Program-made: the position numbers and the translations under genes
NCBI GenBank assembly: GCA_934525325.1
Contig: CAKSZE010000002.1
Coordinates: 6,755 to 70,754 of the forward strand
DNA from: an uncultured Faecalibacterium sp.
GTDB lineage: Bacteria > Bacillota > Clostridia > Oscillospirales > Ruminococcaceae
Direction: 5' to 3'
DNA: 64,000 bases
Part shown: positions 57,219-64,000 of the stretch, piece by piece
How the letters are laid out: the number at the start of each line of letters is the position of its first letter
How positions within the stretch are numbered: the stretch's first letter is position 1
The notes under the pieces: generated by a model
Told to the model about the DNA's origin: nothing
What the model saw: the letters and a program-made list of their open reading frames with translations, nothing else
The model's database searches: none

Positions 57219-60200
57219 TCAGGAAACCAGCGTTGCGTCAACCTGTTCCAGATCCAGCTTGAGCAGCTTGGACACGCCGTCCTCCTGCATGGTAACGCCA
57301 TACAGCACGTTGGCGGCCTCCATGGTTCCGCGGCGGTGGGTGATGACGATGAACTGGGTCTTGTCGCTGATGCGGCGCAGATACTGGGCAAACCGCACCA
57401 CGTTGGCATCGTCCAAGGCGGCTTCGATCTCGTCCAGAATACAGAAGGGCGCGGGGTTCACCGCCAGAATGGCAAAGTAGATGCTGATAGCCACCAGCGC
57501 CTGCTCGCCGCCGGAAAGGGCTTCCAGATTTTTGATGACCTTGCCCGGCGGGGCTACCCGGATGCCGATGCCGCAGGCCAGCACATCGCTTTCGTCCTCC
57601 AGCACAAGGCTGGCTTCGCCGCCGCCGAACAGCTCGGTGAACACGCGGCTGAAGTTTTCGTTGATGGCACGGAAGCTGTCGGTGAAGATCTCCCGCATCT
57701 GGGCGGAAAGCTTTGCGATCATGCGGCTCAGCTCGTTGCGGCTCTCCTCCACATCGGTCACCTGACGGGACAGTTCATCGTAGCGGGCTTTGACCTCCTT
57801 GTACTCCTCGATAGCACTCACATTCACGCTGCCAATGGCTCGGATCTTGCTGCGCAGGTCGGCCACCTGTGCCCGCAGAGCGGGCAGGCTTTCGAACTCC
57901 ACACACAGCTGCTCCGCCTGACTGACCGAGAGCTGGTACTCGTCCCACAACTTTGCCACGGTCTGGTCGTACTCAGTCTCGGCAGCGGCCTTGCGCTCGG
58001 CGAGACGTGCCATCTCCCGGCCCATCTCCTCGCGGCTGTCGGAGGCGGTGCGGGCTTTTGCCAGTGCTTCCGTTTCCTTCTGCTGGCAGGCAAGCCGCTT
58101 TTCGGTGGCTTCGCGGATGGCCTGCTCCTTTTGGGTAATGGTGGTCTGACTGTCGGTCTTTGCCTTGCGGATGGCTGCGATCTCGGTGCGGCAGGCTTCG
58201 CTGCGGGCCGCAAGGGCGGCAAGGCTTTCTTCCAGCGCGGTGCGGCGGGCAGCGGCGTCCTTGGCACGCTGTTCCAGCGCGGCGATCTGGCTGTAAGCCA
58301 GCTCGGCATCCTTGCGGCGGGTCACCTGCTCCAGCCGCTTGGCGCTGAGCGCCTGTGCCAGCTGGTTCTGCTGGGTCAAAAAACTGTCGCTGCCCTGCGC
58401 GATGTGGCTCAGTTCGGCAGTCAACTGCTCGATCTGCGCTGTCAGCTCTGCCTGCTGCAAAGCGGCGGCATCGGCCTTTGCGCGGCTGTCGTTCAACGCA
58501 GCCTGCAAGGCGTCCATCTGCTGCTGTGCGTTCTGCACGGCAGTTTCCAGCTGGGCAGCGGCGGCTTCCAGCCGCTTCTGCTCCGCCTCTGCACGCACCC
58601 GGTCGTTGGCGGCGGTGATCTGCTCGCTGGCGGTGGCGGTCAGCTCTGCCTGCAAAGCATCTGCCTGCTCTTTGCACTGGTCGGTCTTTTCCTGTGCGGC
58701 AAGGCAGTCCTTTTGCAGCTTGGCCGCCTTCAGGCGCAGCTCTTCCATTTCCTGCTTGCGGGTGAACAGACCGGCGCTGCGCTGCACGCTGCCGCCGGTA
58801 AAGCTGCCGCCTGCATTGATCACCTGTCCGTCCATGGTAACTACCTTATTGTGGTAGCCGTTGTCTCGTGCCACACGGGAGGCTTCGTTGATATCCTCCA
58901 CCACGATGATGCGCCCCAGCAGGTTCGAGACGATATTCTCGTACCGGGGGTCGGCCTGCACCAGCGCAGACGCCAGCCGTGCCGTGCCAGACAGCCGCCC
59001 CCGGAACACGCCGGGCTGCACGGTATCCAGCGGCAGAAAGGTGGCGCGGCCTGCATGGTCATTGCGCAACAGGGCGATAGCGGCTTTCGCGGCGGATTCG
59101 TTTTCCACCACGATGTTCTGCAATGCGCCGCCCAGTGCGGTCTCAATGGCAACCTCGCACCCGGGCTCGACTTTCAGGATGGTGGATACCGGCCCCAGAA
59201 CGCCCCGCAGACGGCGGGCTCCGGCGGCGCGCATGACCGCACGCACCGAGTTCTGGTAGCCGTCCATGTTCTTTTCCAGCTCCCGTAGCACCGAAAGGCG
59301 CTGCCGGGCGGCATCCAGTTCCCTGCCCAGCCGCTGCTCGGCGGCATCAGCTTCGTCCAGCGCGGCCTTACGGCTGCGCAGCTTGAGCTCCAGACCGGAG
59401 CGGATGTTGCCCAGCTGCTTTTCGTTTTCCTCCAGCGTCTGCCGGTATTTTACGGTATCGGCCAGATCCTGTCTTGTTTCCTCCAGCTGTGCAGCGGCAT
59501 CCCGGGCGCTCTGTTCCAGCGCGGGCAGACGCTGCCGGGCGGTATCTCCGGCGGCTTCGGCGGCAGCCTGTGCCACCTGCGCTTCGGTGCGCTTTGCGGT
59601 GCGGTCGGCAAGCTCTGCCCGCAGACTGTCCTTGCGCGCGCCGCTGGCAGTGCTGGCATCTGCCAGCCGGGCAAGCTCGGCGTTCAGCGCTTCGATCTCT
59701 GCCGCCAGCTTTTCGCCTGCGGCTTCCATGGTCTTTGCCACGGCGCGGTGGCGCTGCAAAGCGGCATCCGCTTCGGCGGTATCCTGCTGCCCGGCGGCGA
59801 TCTCCTGCTGCAGGGAAGCCGCGCTCTCGTCATTACGCAGAATATCGTTTTCCAGCACGGCGATGCGGCTTTCAGAGCCGCTGATCTGCTGGGTGATGCT
59901 GCGGATATCCCCATTCAGGCGCTCGACAGCAACCGTCAGCTGCTGTGCCTGCATACGGATCTCCTCAGCCTCCTGCTCGGCGGCTTTGGTCTCCCGGTCA
60001 AAACGTTCGTAGTCGGTCTGGGCGGTCTCGTAGTCCCGCACCTGCTGGCGCACGGCTTCCCGGGCACGGTGCACCCCGTCGGTCCACAGGGTCACTTCCA
60101 GCGTTTTGCGCTGGGCGCTCAGTTCCAGAAACTTCTGTGCCTTGGCGCTTTCTTTTTCCAGCGGGCCCACCCGGCTTTCCAGCTCGCCAAGGATATCCCG

Positions 60201-60776
60201 CAGGCGTTCCAGATTCTCGCCCGCCGCAGCCAGACGGCGCTCGGCTTCGGTCTTGCGGTAGCGGTACTTGGCAATGCCGCAGGCTTCCTCAAAGATCTCG
60301 CGGCGCTCGCTGCTTTTGGCTGCCACGATCTCCGCAATGCGTCCCTGCCCGATGACCGAATAGCCGTCCCTGCCGATGCCGGTGTCCAGCAGCAGTTCGT
60401 ACACGTCCCGCAGACGGCATACCTGCCCGTTGATGGTGTACTCGCTGTCGCCGGAGCGGTAGTATTTGCGGCCGATGGTCACCTCGTCCGCGTCCACATC
60501 CAGCGTGTGGGCGGCGTTGTCCAGCGTCAGCCGCACCTGCGCAAAGCCCATAGGGCTGCGCTTGCGGGTTCCGCCGAAGATGACATCCTCCATCTTGCCG
60601 GCGGCGCGCAGCTGGCGGGAGCTGGTCTCGCCCAGCACCCAGCGCACTGCGTCCGAAAGGTTGGACTTGCCGGAGCCGTTGGGCCCCACCACACCGGTAA
60701 CGCCGGTATCAAAGCTGATCTTTACTTTATCGGGAAAACTTTTAAAGCCCTGGATCTCCAGTTCCTTGAATACCAT
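57219..60776 (-). CDS. smc: Chromosome segregation protein SMC
   Basis: A 1185-residue condensin ATPase. Walker A is GPNGSGKSNL at 31-40. Two coiled-coil arms flank a hinge at about 510-640 (VLGPVSTILKVEPG, and the Gly-rich NAGGSFTGGS at its end). The ABC signature LSGGE and Walker B CILDEIEAALDD lie about 95 and 70 residues from the C-terminus. Length is typical. Its ATG directly follows the rnc TAA. The kleisin and ScpB are not in this window. Confidence 0.98.
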   Translation of the reverse strand: MVFKELEIQGFKSFPDKVKISFDTGVTGVVGPNGSGKSNLSDAVRWVLGETSSRQLRAAGKMEDVIFGGTRKRSPMGFAQVRLTLDNAAHTLDVDADEVTIGRKYYRSGDSEYTINGQVCRLRDVYELLLDTGIGRDGYSVIGQGRIAEIVAAKSSERREIFEEACGIAKYRYRKTEAERRLAAAGENLERLRDILGELESRVGPLEKESAKAQKFLELSAQRKTLEVTLWTDGVHRAREAVRQQVRDYETAQTDYERFDRETKAAEQEAEEIRMQAQQLTVAVERLNGDIRSITQQISGSESRIAVLENDILRNDESAASLQQEIAAGQQDTAEADAALQRHRAVAKTMEAAGEKLAAEIEALNAELARLADASTASGARKDSLRAELADRTAKRTEAQVAQAAAEAAGDTARQRLPALEQSARDAAAQLEETRQDLADTVKYRQTLEENEKQLGNIRSGLELKLRSRKAALDEADAAEQRLGRELDAARQRLSVLRELEKNMDGYQNSVRAVMRAAGARRLRGVLGPVSTILKVEPGCEVAIETALGGALQNIVVENESAAKAAIALLRNDHAGRATFLPLDTVQPGVFRGRLSGTARLASALVQADPRYENIVSNLLGRIIVVEDINEASRVARDNGYHNKVVTMDGQVINAGGSFTGGSVQRSAGLFTRKQEMEELRLKAAKLQKDCLAAQEKTDQCKEQADALQAELTATASEQITAANDRVRAEAEQKRLEAAAAQLETAVQNAQQQMDALQAALNDSRAKADAAALQQAELTAQIEQLTAELSHIAQGSDSFLTQQNQLAQALSAKRLEQVTRRKDAELAYSQIAALEQRAKDAAARRTALEESLAALAARSEACRTEIAAIRKAKTDSQTTITQKEQAIREATEKRLACQQKETEALAKARTASDSREEMGREMARLAERKAAAETEYDQTVAKLWDEYQLSVSQAEQLCVEFESLPALRAQVADLRSKIRAIGSVNVSAIEEYKEVKARYDELSRQVTDVEESRNELSRMIAKLSAQMREIFTDSFRAINENFSRVFTELFGGGEASLVLEDESDVLACGIGIRVAPPGKVIKNLEALSGGEQALVAISIYFAILAVNPAPFCILDEIEAALDDANVVRFAQYLRRISDKTQFIVITHRRGTMEAANVLYGVTMQEDGVSKLLKLDLEQVDATLVS

Positions 60777-61451
60777 TTACTTTTCCTTTATCACACCCAG
60801 CAGCTTGAGCGCTTCCTTGGCGGCGCACTGCTCGGCGGCTTTTTTGCTGCGTCCCTCGCCCCGCGCCACGCGGTCGGAGTTAAAGCGCACCGCCACCACG
60901 AAATGCTTGTCGTGATCCGGGCCGGACTCGCTTTCCACCACATAGCTCAGGCGCTCTTCCGGGTTCTGCTGCACGATCTCCTGCAGGCGGGTCTTGTAGT
61001 CCGCCTCGGCGTGCTTGCCCTCGGTGATGAAGGGCAGGATGAACTTGCGCGCTACCTCCATGCCGCCGTCCAGATACAAGGCGGCAATAACGGCCTCGAA
61101 GGCGTCCGACACCACGCTGGGACGGGTGCGGCCGCCGCAGCGCTCCTCGCCGCGGCCAAGGCGCAGAAACTCGCCAAGGTCGATCTCCTGTGCGAACTGG
61201 AACAGCGCACCCTCGCTGACAAGGCTGGCGCGGATGCGGGTCAGATCACCCTCCGGGCGGTCAGCGTAGGCGTGGAACAGGTAGTCTGCAGATACGATCT
61301 GCAACACGCTGTCGCCCAGAAACTCCAGCCGCTCGTTGTGCTTGACCGGGGTGCGGCTCTCGTTGGCGTAGCTGGTGTGGGTAAGCGCGGTCTCCAGCAG
61401 CTCCGGGTTTTTGAATTTGTAACCGATGATAGTTTCCAACTGATGGCTCAT
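60777..61451 (-). CDS. rnc: Ribonuclease III
   Basis: A 224-residue double-strand-specific endoribonuclease that processes rRNA precursors and structured RNAs. The signature ERLEFLGDSVL at 40-50 has the metal ligands E43 and D47. DAFEAVIAALYLDGG carries the second pair. A dsRNA-binding domain occupies about 150-224 with GEGRSKKAAEQCAAKEAL. It lies between plsX and smc, and its stop abuts the smc start. Confidence 0.98.
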   Translation of the reverse strand: MSHQLETIIGYKFKNPELLETALTHTSYANESRTPVKHNERLEFLGDSVLQIVSADYLFHAYADRPEGDLTRIRASLVSEGALFQFAQEIDLGEFLRLGRGEERCGGRTRPSVVSDAFEAVIAALYLDGGMEVARKFILPFITEGKHAEADYKTRLQEIVQQNPEERLSYVVESESGPDHDKHFVVAVRFNSDRVARGEGRSKKAAEQCAAKEALKLLGVIKEK

Positions 61452-61469
61452 GGTCGTTTTTACTCCCTT

Positions 61470-62486
61470 TTATTCCTCAGTTTTCTGTGCTGCGGACAGC
61501 TCGTCCAGTGCGGACTGCATGGTGCCGCACAGGTCGTTCTCCACGCAGATCTTTGCCTGCCGGATGGCGTTTTTGATGCCCTTTGCCTTGGAGGAGCCGT
61601 GTGCCTTGATGACCGGCTGCTTTGCGCCAAGGAAGGGCGCGCCGCCGTACTCCTCGCTGTCCATCTGGTGCTTCAGGTCGGTAACGCCGCTCTTGAGCAG
61701 CAGGTAAGCCAGCTTGCCGCCAAGGTTTGCGAGGAACATTTGCTTGAGCATTCCCAGCAGCATCTTTGCCACGCCCTCGGTCAGCTTGAGGATGACGTTG
61801 CCGGTAAAGCCGTCGCAGACCACCACGTCCACCTCGCCGTTCGGCACATCGCGCGGCTCGATATTGCCCACAAAGCGGATGCCCGGGGTGGTCTTGAGCA
61901 GCTGGTGGGCGTCCCGCAGCACGGGGGTGCCCTTGCTCTCCTCGGCGCCGTTGTTGGCCAGTGCTACGCTGGGGTTTTTGCGTCCCTCTACTTTGTTCAC
62001 ATAGCAGCTGCCCATGACCGCAAAAGCGGCCAGCATCTCCGGGCGGCACTCCACGTTGGCACCGCAGTCCAGCAGCAGATAAGCCTGCTGCTTTGCGGGC
62101 ACCATGGTAGCCAGTGCCGGGCGCTTGACGCCCCGCAGGGTGCGCACGATGAGGCTTGCGCCAACGTGCAGCGCACCGGTGCTGCCGGCAGAGACAAAGG
62201 CATCGCCCTTGCCCTCCTTGAGCATATTCAGACCCACCACGATGGAGGAATCCTTCTTCTGACGGATGGCGCGGGCGGGCTCGTCGCACATCTCGATGGT
62301 CTCGGTGCAGTTCACCAGCTCGATGCCGTCCAGCGGAATGTTGTGCTCGGCGGCGGTCTTGCGCACCAGCGCCTCGTTGCCCACGCCGATCAGCTGCACG
62401 CCGTACTCCTTGACGGCCTGTGCAGCGCCTTCCAGAACAGCCAGCGGGGCGTTGTCGCCGCCCATCATGTCCACAATGATCTTCAT
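61470..62486 (-). CDS. plsX: Phosphate acyltransferase PlsX
   Basis: A 338-residue enzyme that makes acyl-phosphate from acyl-ACP for PlsY. The N-terminus IIVDMMGGDNAPLAVLEGA and the core VSAGSTGALHVGASLIV and DVVVCDGFTGNVILKL are family features. Full length. AcpP, normally between plsX and rnc, is absent here; rnc follows 18 nt later. It uses the same product as PlsY at 15901. Confidence 0.97.
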   Translation of the reverse strand: MKIIVDMMGGDNAPLAVLEGAAQAVKEYGVQLIGVGNEALVRKTAAEHNIPLDGIELVNCTETIEMCDEPARAIRQKKDSSIVVGLNMLKEGKGDAFVSAGSTGALHVGASLIVRTLRGVKRPALATMVPAKQQAYLLLDCGANVECRPEMLAAFAVMGSCYVNKVEGRKNPSVALANNGAEESKGTPVLRDAHQLLKTTPGIRFVGNIEPRDVPNGEVDVVVCDGFTGNVILKLTEGVAKMLLGMLKQMFLANLGGKLAYLLLKSGVTDLKHQMDSEEYGGAPFLGAKQPVIKAHGSSKAKGIKNAIRQAKICVENDLCGTMQSALDELSAAQKTEE

Positions 62487-62515
62487 ACCTGTTTTCTCCT
62501 TTCAGGTGGTTTGCC

Positions 62516-63892
62516 TTACAGAGCATTTTCCTCCAGCCAGTGCTGGAAGCTGGCAACAGCGCGCTCGGCCTGTGCCATGTAACGCAGCCGCTTGTCCCGG
62601 GGACGGGTCTCGGCGGGCAGCGGCGGCAGAATGCCCATGTTTGCGCCCATGGGCTGGAAGTTCTTGTTCTCGGTGGTCAGATACTGCACCAGCGCACCGC
62701 ACATGGTATCGGCGGGCGGCGGGGGCAGCTGCCTGCCCTCCAAGCGGGCGTAGAGGTTGCGAGCCGCCAGCAGACCGCAGGCGGCGCTTTCCATATAGCC
62801 CTCAAAGCCGGTGATCTGCCCGGCAAAAAACACGTTGGGATGTGCTTTCAGGCACAGCTGGGTGCTGAGCACCCGGGGCGCATCCAGAAAGGTGTTGCGG
62901 TGCATCACACCGTAGCGCACAAACTCCGCATTTTCCAGCCCGGGGATCATGCTGAACACCCGCTTCTGCTCGCCCCACTTGAGGTTGGTCTGGAAGCCCA
63001 CGATGTTATACAGGGTGCGCTCCTTATTTTCCGCGCGCAGCTGCACGTTCGCCCACGGGCGGTGACCGGTGTTCGGGTCTACCAGACCCACCGGGCGCAG
63101 CGGGCCGAACCGCATGGTGTCGGCACCCCGAGCAGCCATGATCTCAATGGGCATACAACCCTCGTACACGGTGACGGTATCGGCCTTTTTGCCGTGGGCG
63201 TCCGGGTCGGGCTTTGCGCTCTGCTCTGCACCGGTGTCAAAATCGTGCAGGGGGGCACGTTCCGCACCGGCCAGTGCGGCGTGGAAGGCCTCGTACTCTG
63301 CCTTATTGAAGGGGCAGTTCAGGTAGTCGGCTTCGCCACGGTCGTAGCGGGAGGCGGCAAATACCTTGTTGTAGTCCAGACTTTCGGCGGTGACGATGGG
63401 GGCAACGGCATCGTAGAAATGCAGACGCTCGTCCCCGGTCAAACGGCCGATCTCGTCAGCCAGTGCGCCGTCGGTCAGGGGACCGGTGGCTACCAGAATG
63501 GGAGCGCTCTCGTCGATGCTTTCCACCTGCTCCCGGTGGACGGTGATATTCTCACACTGCTCCACCATACGGGTGACAGCGGCGCTGAAGGCATCGCGGT
63601 CTACCGCCAGCGCACCGCCGGCGGCCACGCGGGTCTCCTCGGCGGCGGTCAGCAGCCGGCTGCCCATGCGGCGCATCTCTTCCTTCAGCAGACCAGAGGC
63701 AGAGTCCAGCCGCTCAGCCTTCAGGCTGTTGGAGCAGATCAGCTCCGCAAAGCCCTCGCTTTTGTGGGCGGGGGAAAAGTGGACGGGCTTCTGCTCGTAC
63801 AGTTCTACCTGTACGCCCTTGCCCGCCAGCCAGAGAGCCGCTTCGCAGCCCGCCAGACCCGCGCCCAGAATGGTTACTTTATATTCGTTCAT
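62516..63892 (-). CDS. trmFO: Folate-dependent tRNA m5U54 methyltransferase TrmFO
   Basis: A 458-residue FAD protein that methylates U54 of tRNA using methylene-THF. The FAD-binding ILGAGLAGCEAALWLA is at residues 8-23. Family stretches SEGFAELICSNSLKAERLDS (in part LICSNSLKAE), YEGCMPIEIMAARG, FGPLRPVGLVDP and FFAGQITGFEGYMESAACGL follow. It lies 13 nt after topA, a common order. Confidence 0.97.
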   Translation of the reverse strand: MNEYKVTILGAGLAGCEAALWLAGKGVQVELYEQKPVHFSPAHKSEGFAELICSNSLKAERLDSASGLLKEEMRRMGSRLLTAAEETRVAAGGALAVDRDAFSAAVTRMVEQCENITVHREQVESIDESAPILVATGPLTDGALADEIGRLTGDERLHFYDAVAPIVTAESLDYNKVFAASRYDRGEADYLNCPFNKAEYEAFHAALAGAERAPLHDFDTGAEQSAKPDPDAHGKKADTVTVYEGCMPIEIMAARGADTMRFGPLRPVGLVDPNTGHRPWANVQLRAENKERTLYNIVGFQTNLKWGEQKRVFSMIPGLENAEFVRYGVMHRNTFLDAPRVLSTQLCLKAHPNVFFAGQITGFEGYMESAACGLLAARNLYARLEGRQLPPPPADTMCGALVQYLTTENKNFQPMGANMGILPPLPAETRPRDKRLRYMAQAERAVASFQHWLEENAL

Positions 63893-63904
63893 TTAGTCTT
63901 TCCT

Positions 63905-64000
63905 TTAATCCTTTTTGGGCACCGGCATCTCAAAGCCGCAGCCCTCCTTGGCGCAGTACAGCTTGCCGCCCTTGCGGAACAGGGTGCTGCCGCACTTTTC
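63905..64000 (-). CDS. topA: DNA topoisomerase I, C-terminal zinc-ribbon end (partial)
   Basis: The last 31 codons of a frame that enters from beyond the window edge. Translation reads EKCGSTLFRKGGKLYCAKEG then CGFEMPVPKKD and stop. The C...CAKEGC arrangement is the usual final zinc finger of TopA. The position directly before trmFO supports this. TopA relaxes negative supercoils. Confidence 0.8.
   Translation of the reverse strand, partial: EKCGSTLFRKGGKLYCAKEGCGFEMPVPKKD

Noticed and set aside
59748-62582. A 944-codon plus-strand frame across smc, rnc and plsX
   Set aside because: It spans three real genes on the other strand and reads as biased composition, not as a protein family.

Overview
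The window is a chromosomal stretch of a GC-rich anaerobic gut Firmicute. It most likely comes from Faecalibacterium or a close Ruminococcaceae/Oscillospiraceae relative. The evidence is a class III preQ1 riboswitch in front of queT, a monomeric [FeFe] hydrogenase, clostridial gene neighbourhoods (topA-trmFO; plsX-rnc-smc-ftsY; yhbY-nadD-yqeK-LCP-rsfS-leuS), high-GC third codon positions, and families of intergenic palindromic repeats. The genus is inferred from content, not from a search. Most of the window is housekeeping DNA. I see no phage, integrase, transposase or CRISPR array.

Layout. 1-4.9 kb: minus-strand comEC (cut by the window edge), a phosphoribosyltransferase, a HIT protein and alaS behind a T-box leader. 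5-8.5 kb: an RluA-type pseudouridine synthase, an AT-rich Mrr-type restriction gene, an FMN-dependent hydroxy-acid dehydrogenase and tRNA-Ser. 8.5-15.6 kb: the accessory-looking part, with an unknown anchored protein, a ricin-lectin protein with an H1-like tail, a MATE pump, a large lipoprotein, a PstS-like binding protein and a PsiE-like membrane protein. 15.9-23.5 kb, minus strand: plsY-der-DUF512, yceD-rpmF, a P-loop protein, pgi and a D,D-carboxypeptidase. 23.7-37.3 kb, mostly plus strand: mtaB, [FeFe] hydrogenase, a pyridoxal kinase-trmL-degV run, queT-HAD behind the preQ1-III element, pfkA, pepT, trkH and four tRNAs (counting tRNA-Ser). 37.4-42.1 kb, minus strand: cysteine desulfurase-thiI-cinA plus a degenerate, membrane-anchored cinA paralogue. 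42.2-44 kb: fhs under a ZTP riboswitch. 44-64 kb, almost all minus strand: efp, an endonuclease IV-like protein with yqeG, rpsU, the leuS operon, rdgB, and the topA(end)-trmFO-plsX-rnc-smc-ftsY cluster.

How the genes fit together. Much of the content serves translation and RNA maturation: alaS, leuS, efp, rpmF, rpsU, rsfS, yhbY, der, rnc, and the tRNA modifiers thiI, mtaB, trmL, trmFO and queT. Lipid and envelope synthesis is represented by plsX, plsY, the carboxypeptidase and LCP, and central metabolism by pgi, pfkA, fhs and hydrogenase. Three metabolite- or tRNA-sensing leaders are clear: T-box, preQ1-III and ZTP. A fourth structured leader, before the hydrogenase, is unassigned.

The less ordinary items are: (1) a dispersed three-part intergenic repeat at six loci, built on hairpins whose arms differ but whose tip is constant; (2) a cloverleaf-like palindromic element inside the leuS operon; (3) the CinA pseudoenzyme; (4) the lectin/H1-like fusion; and (5) the hydrogenase leader. 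I did not find a convincing new multi-gene system; the repeats and the CinA-like pseudoenzyme are the best candidates for undescribed biology.
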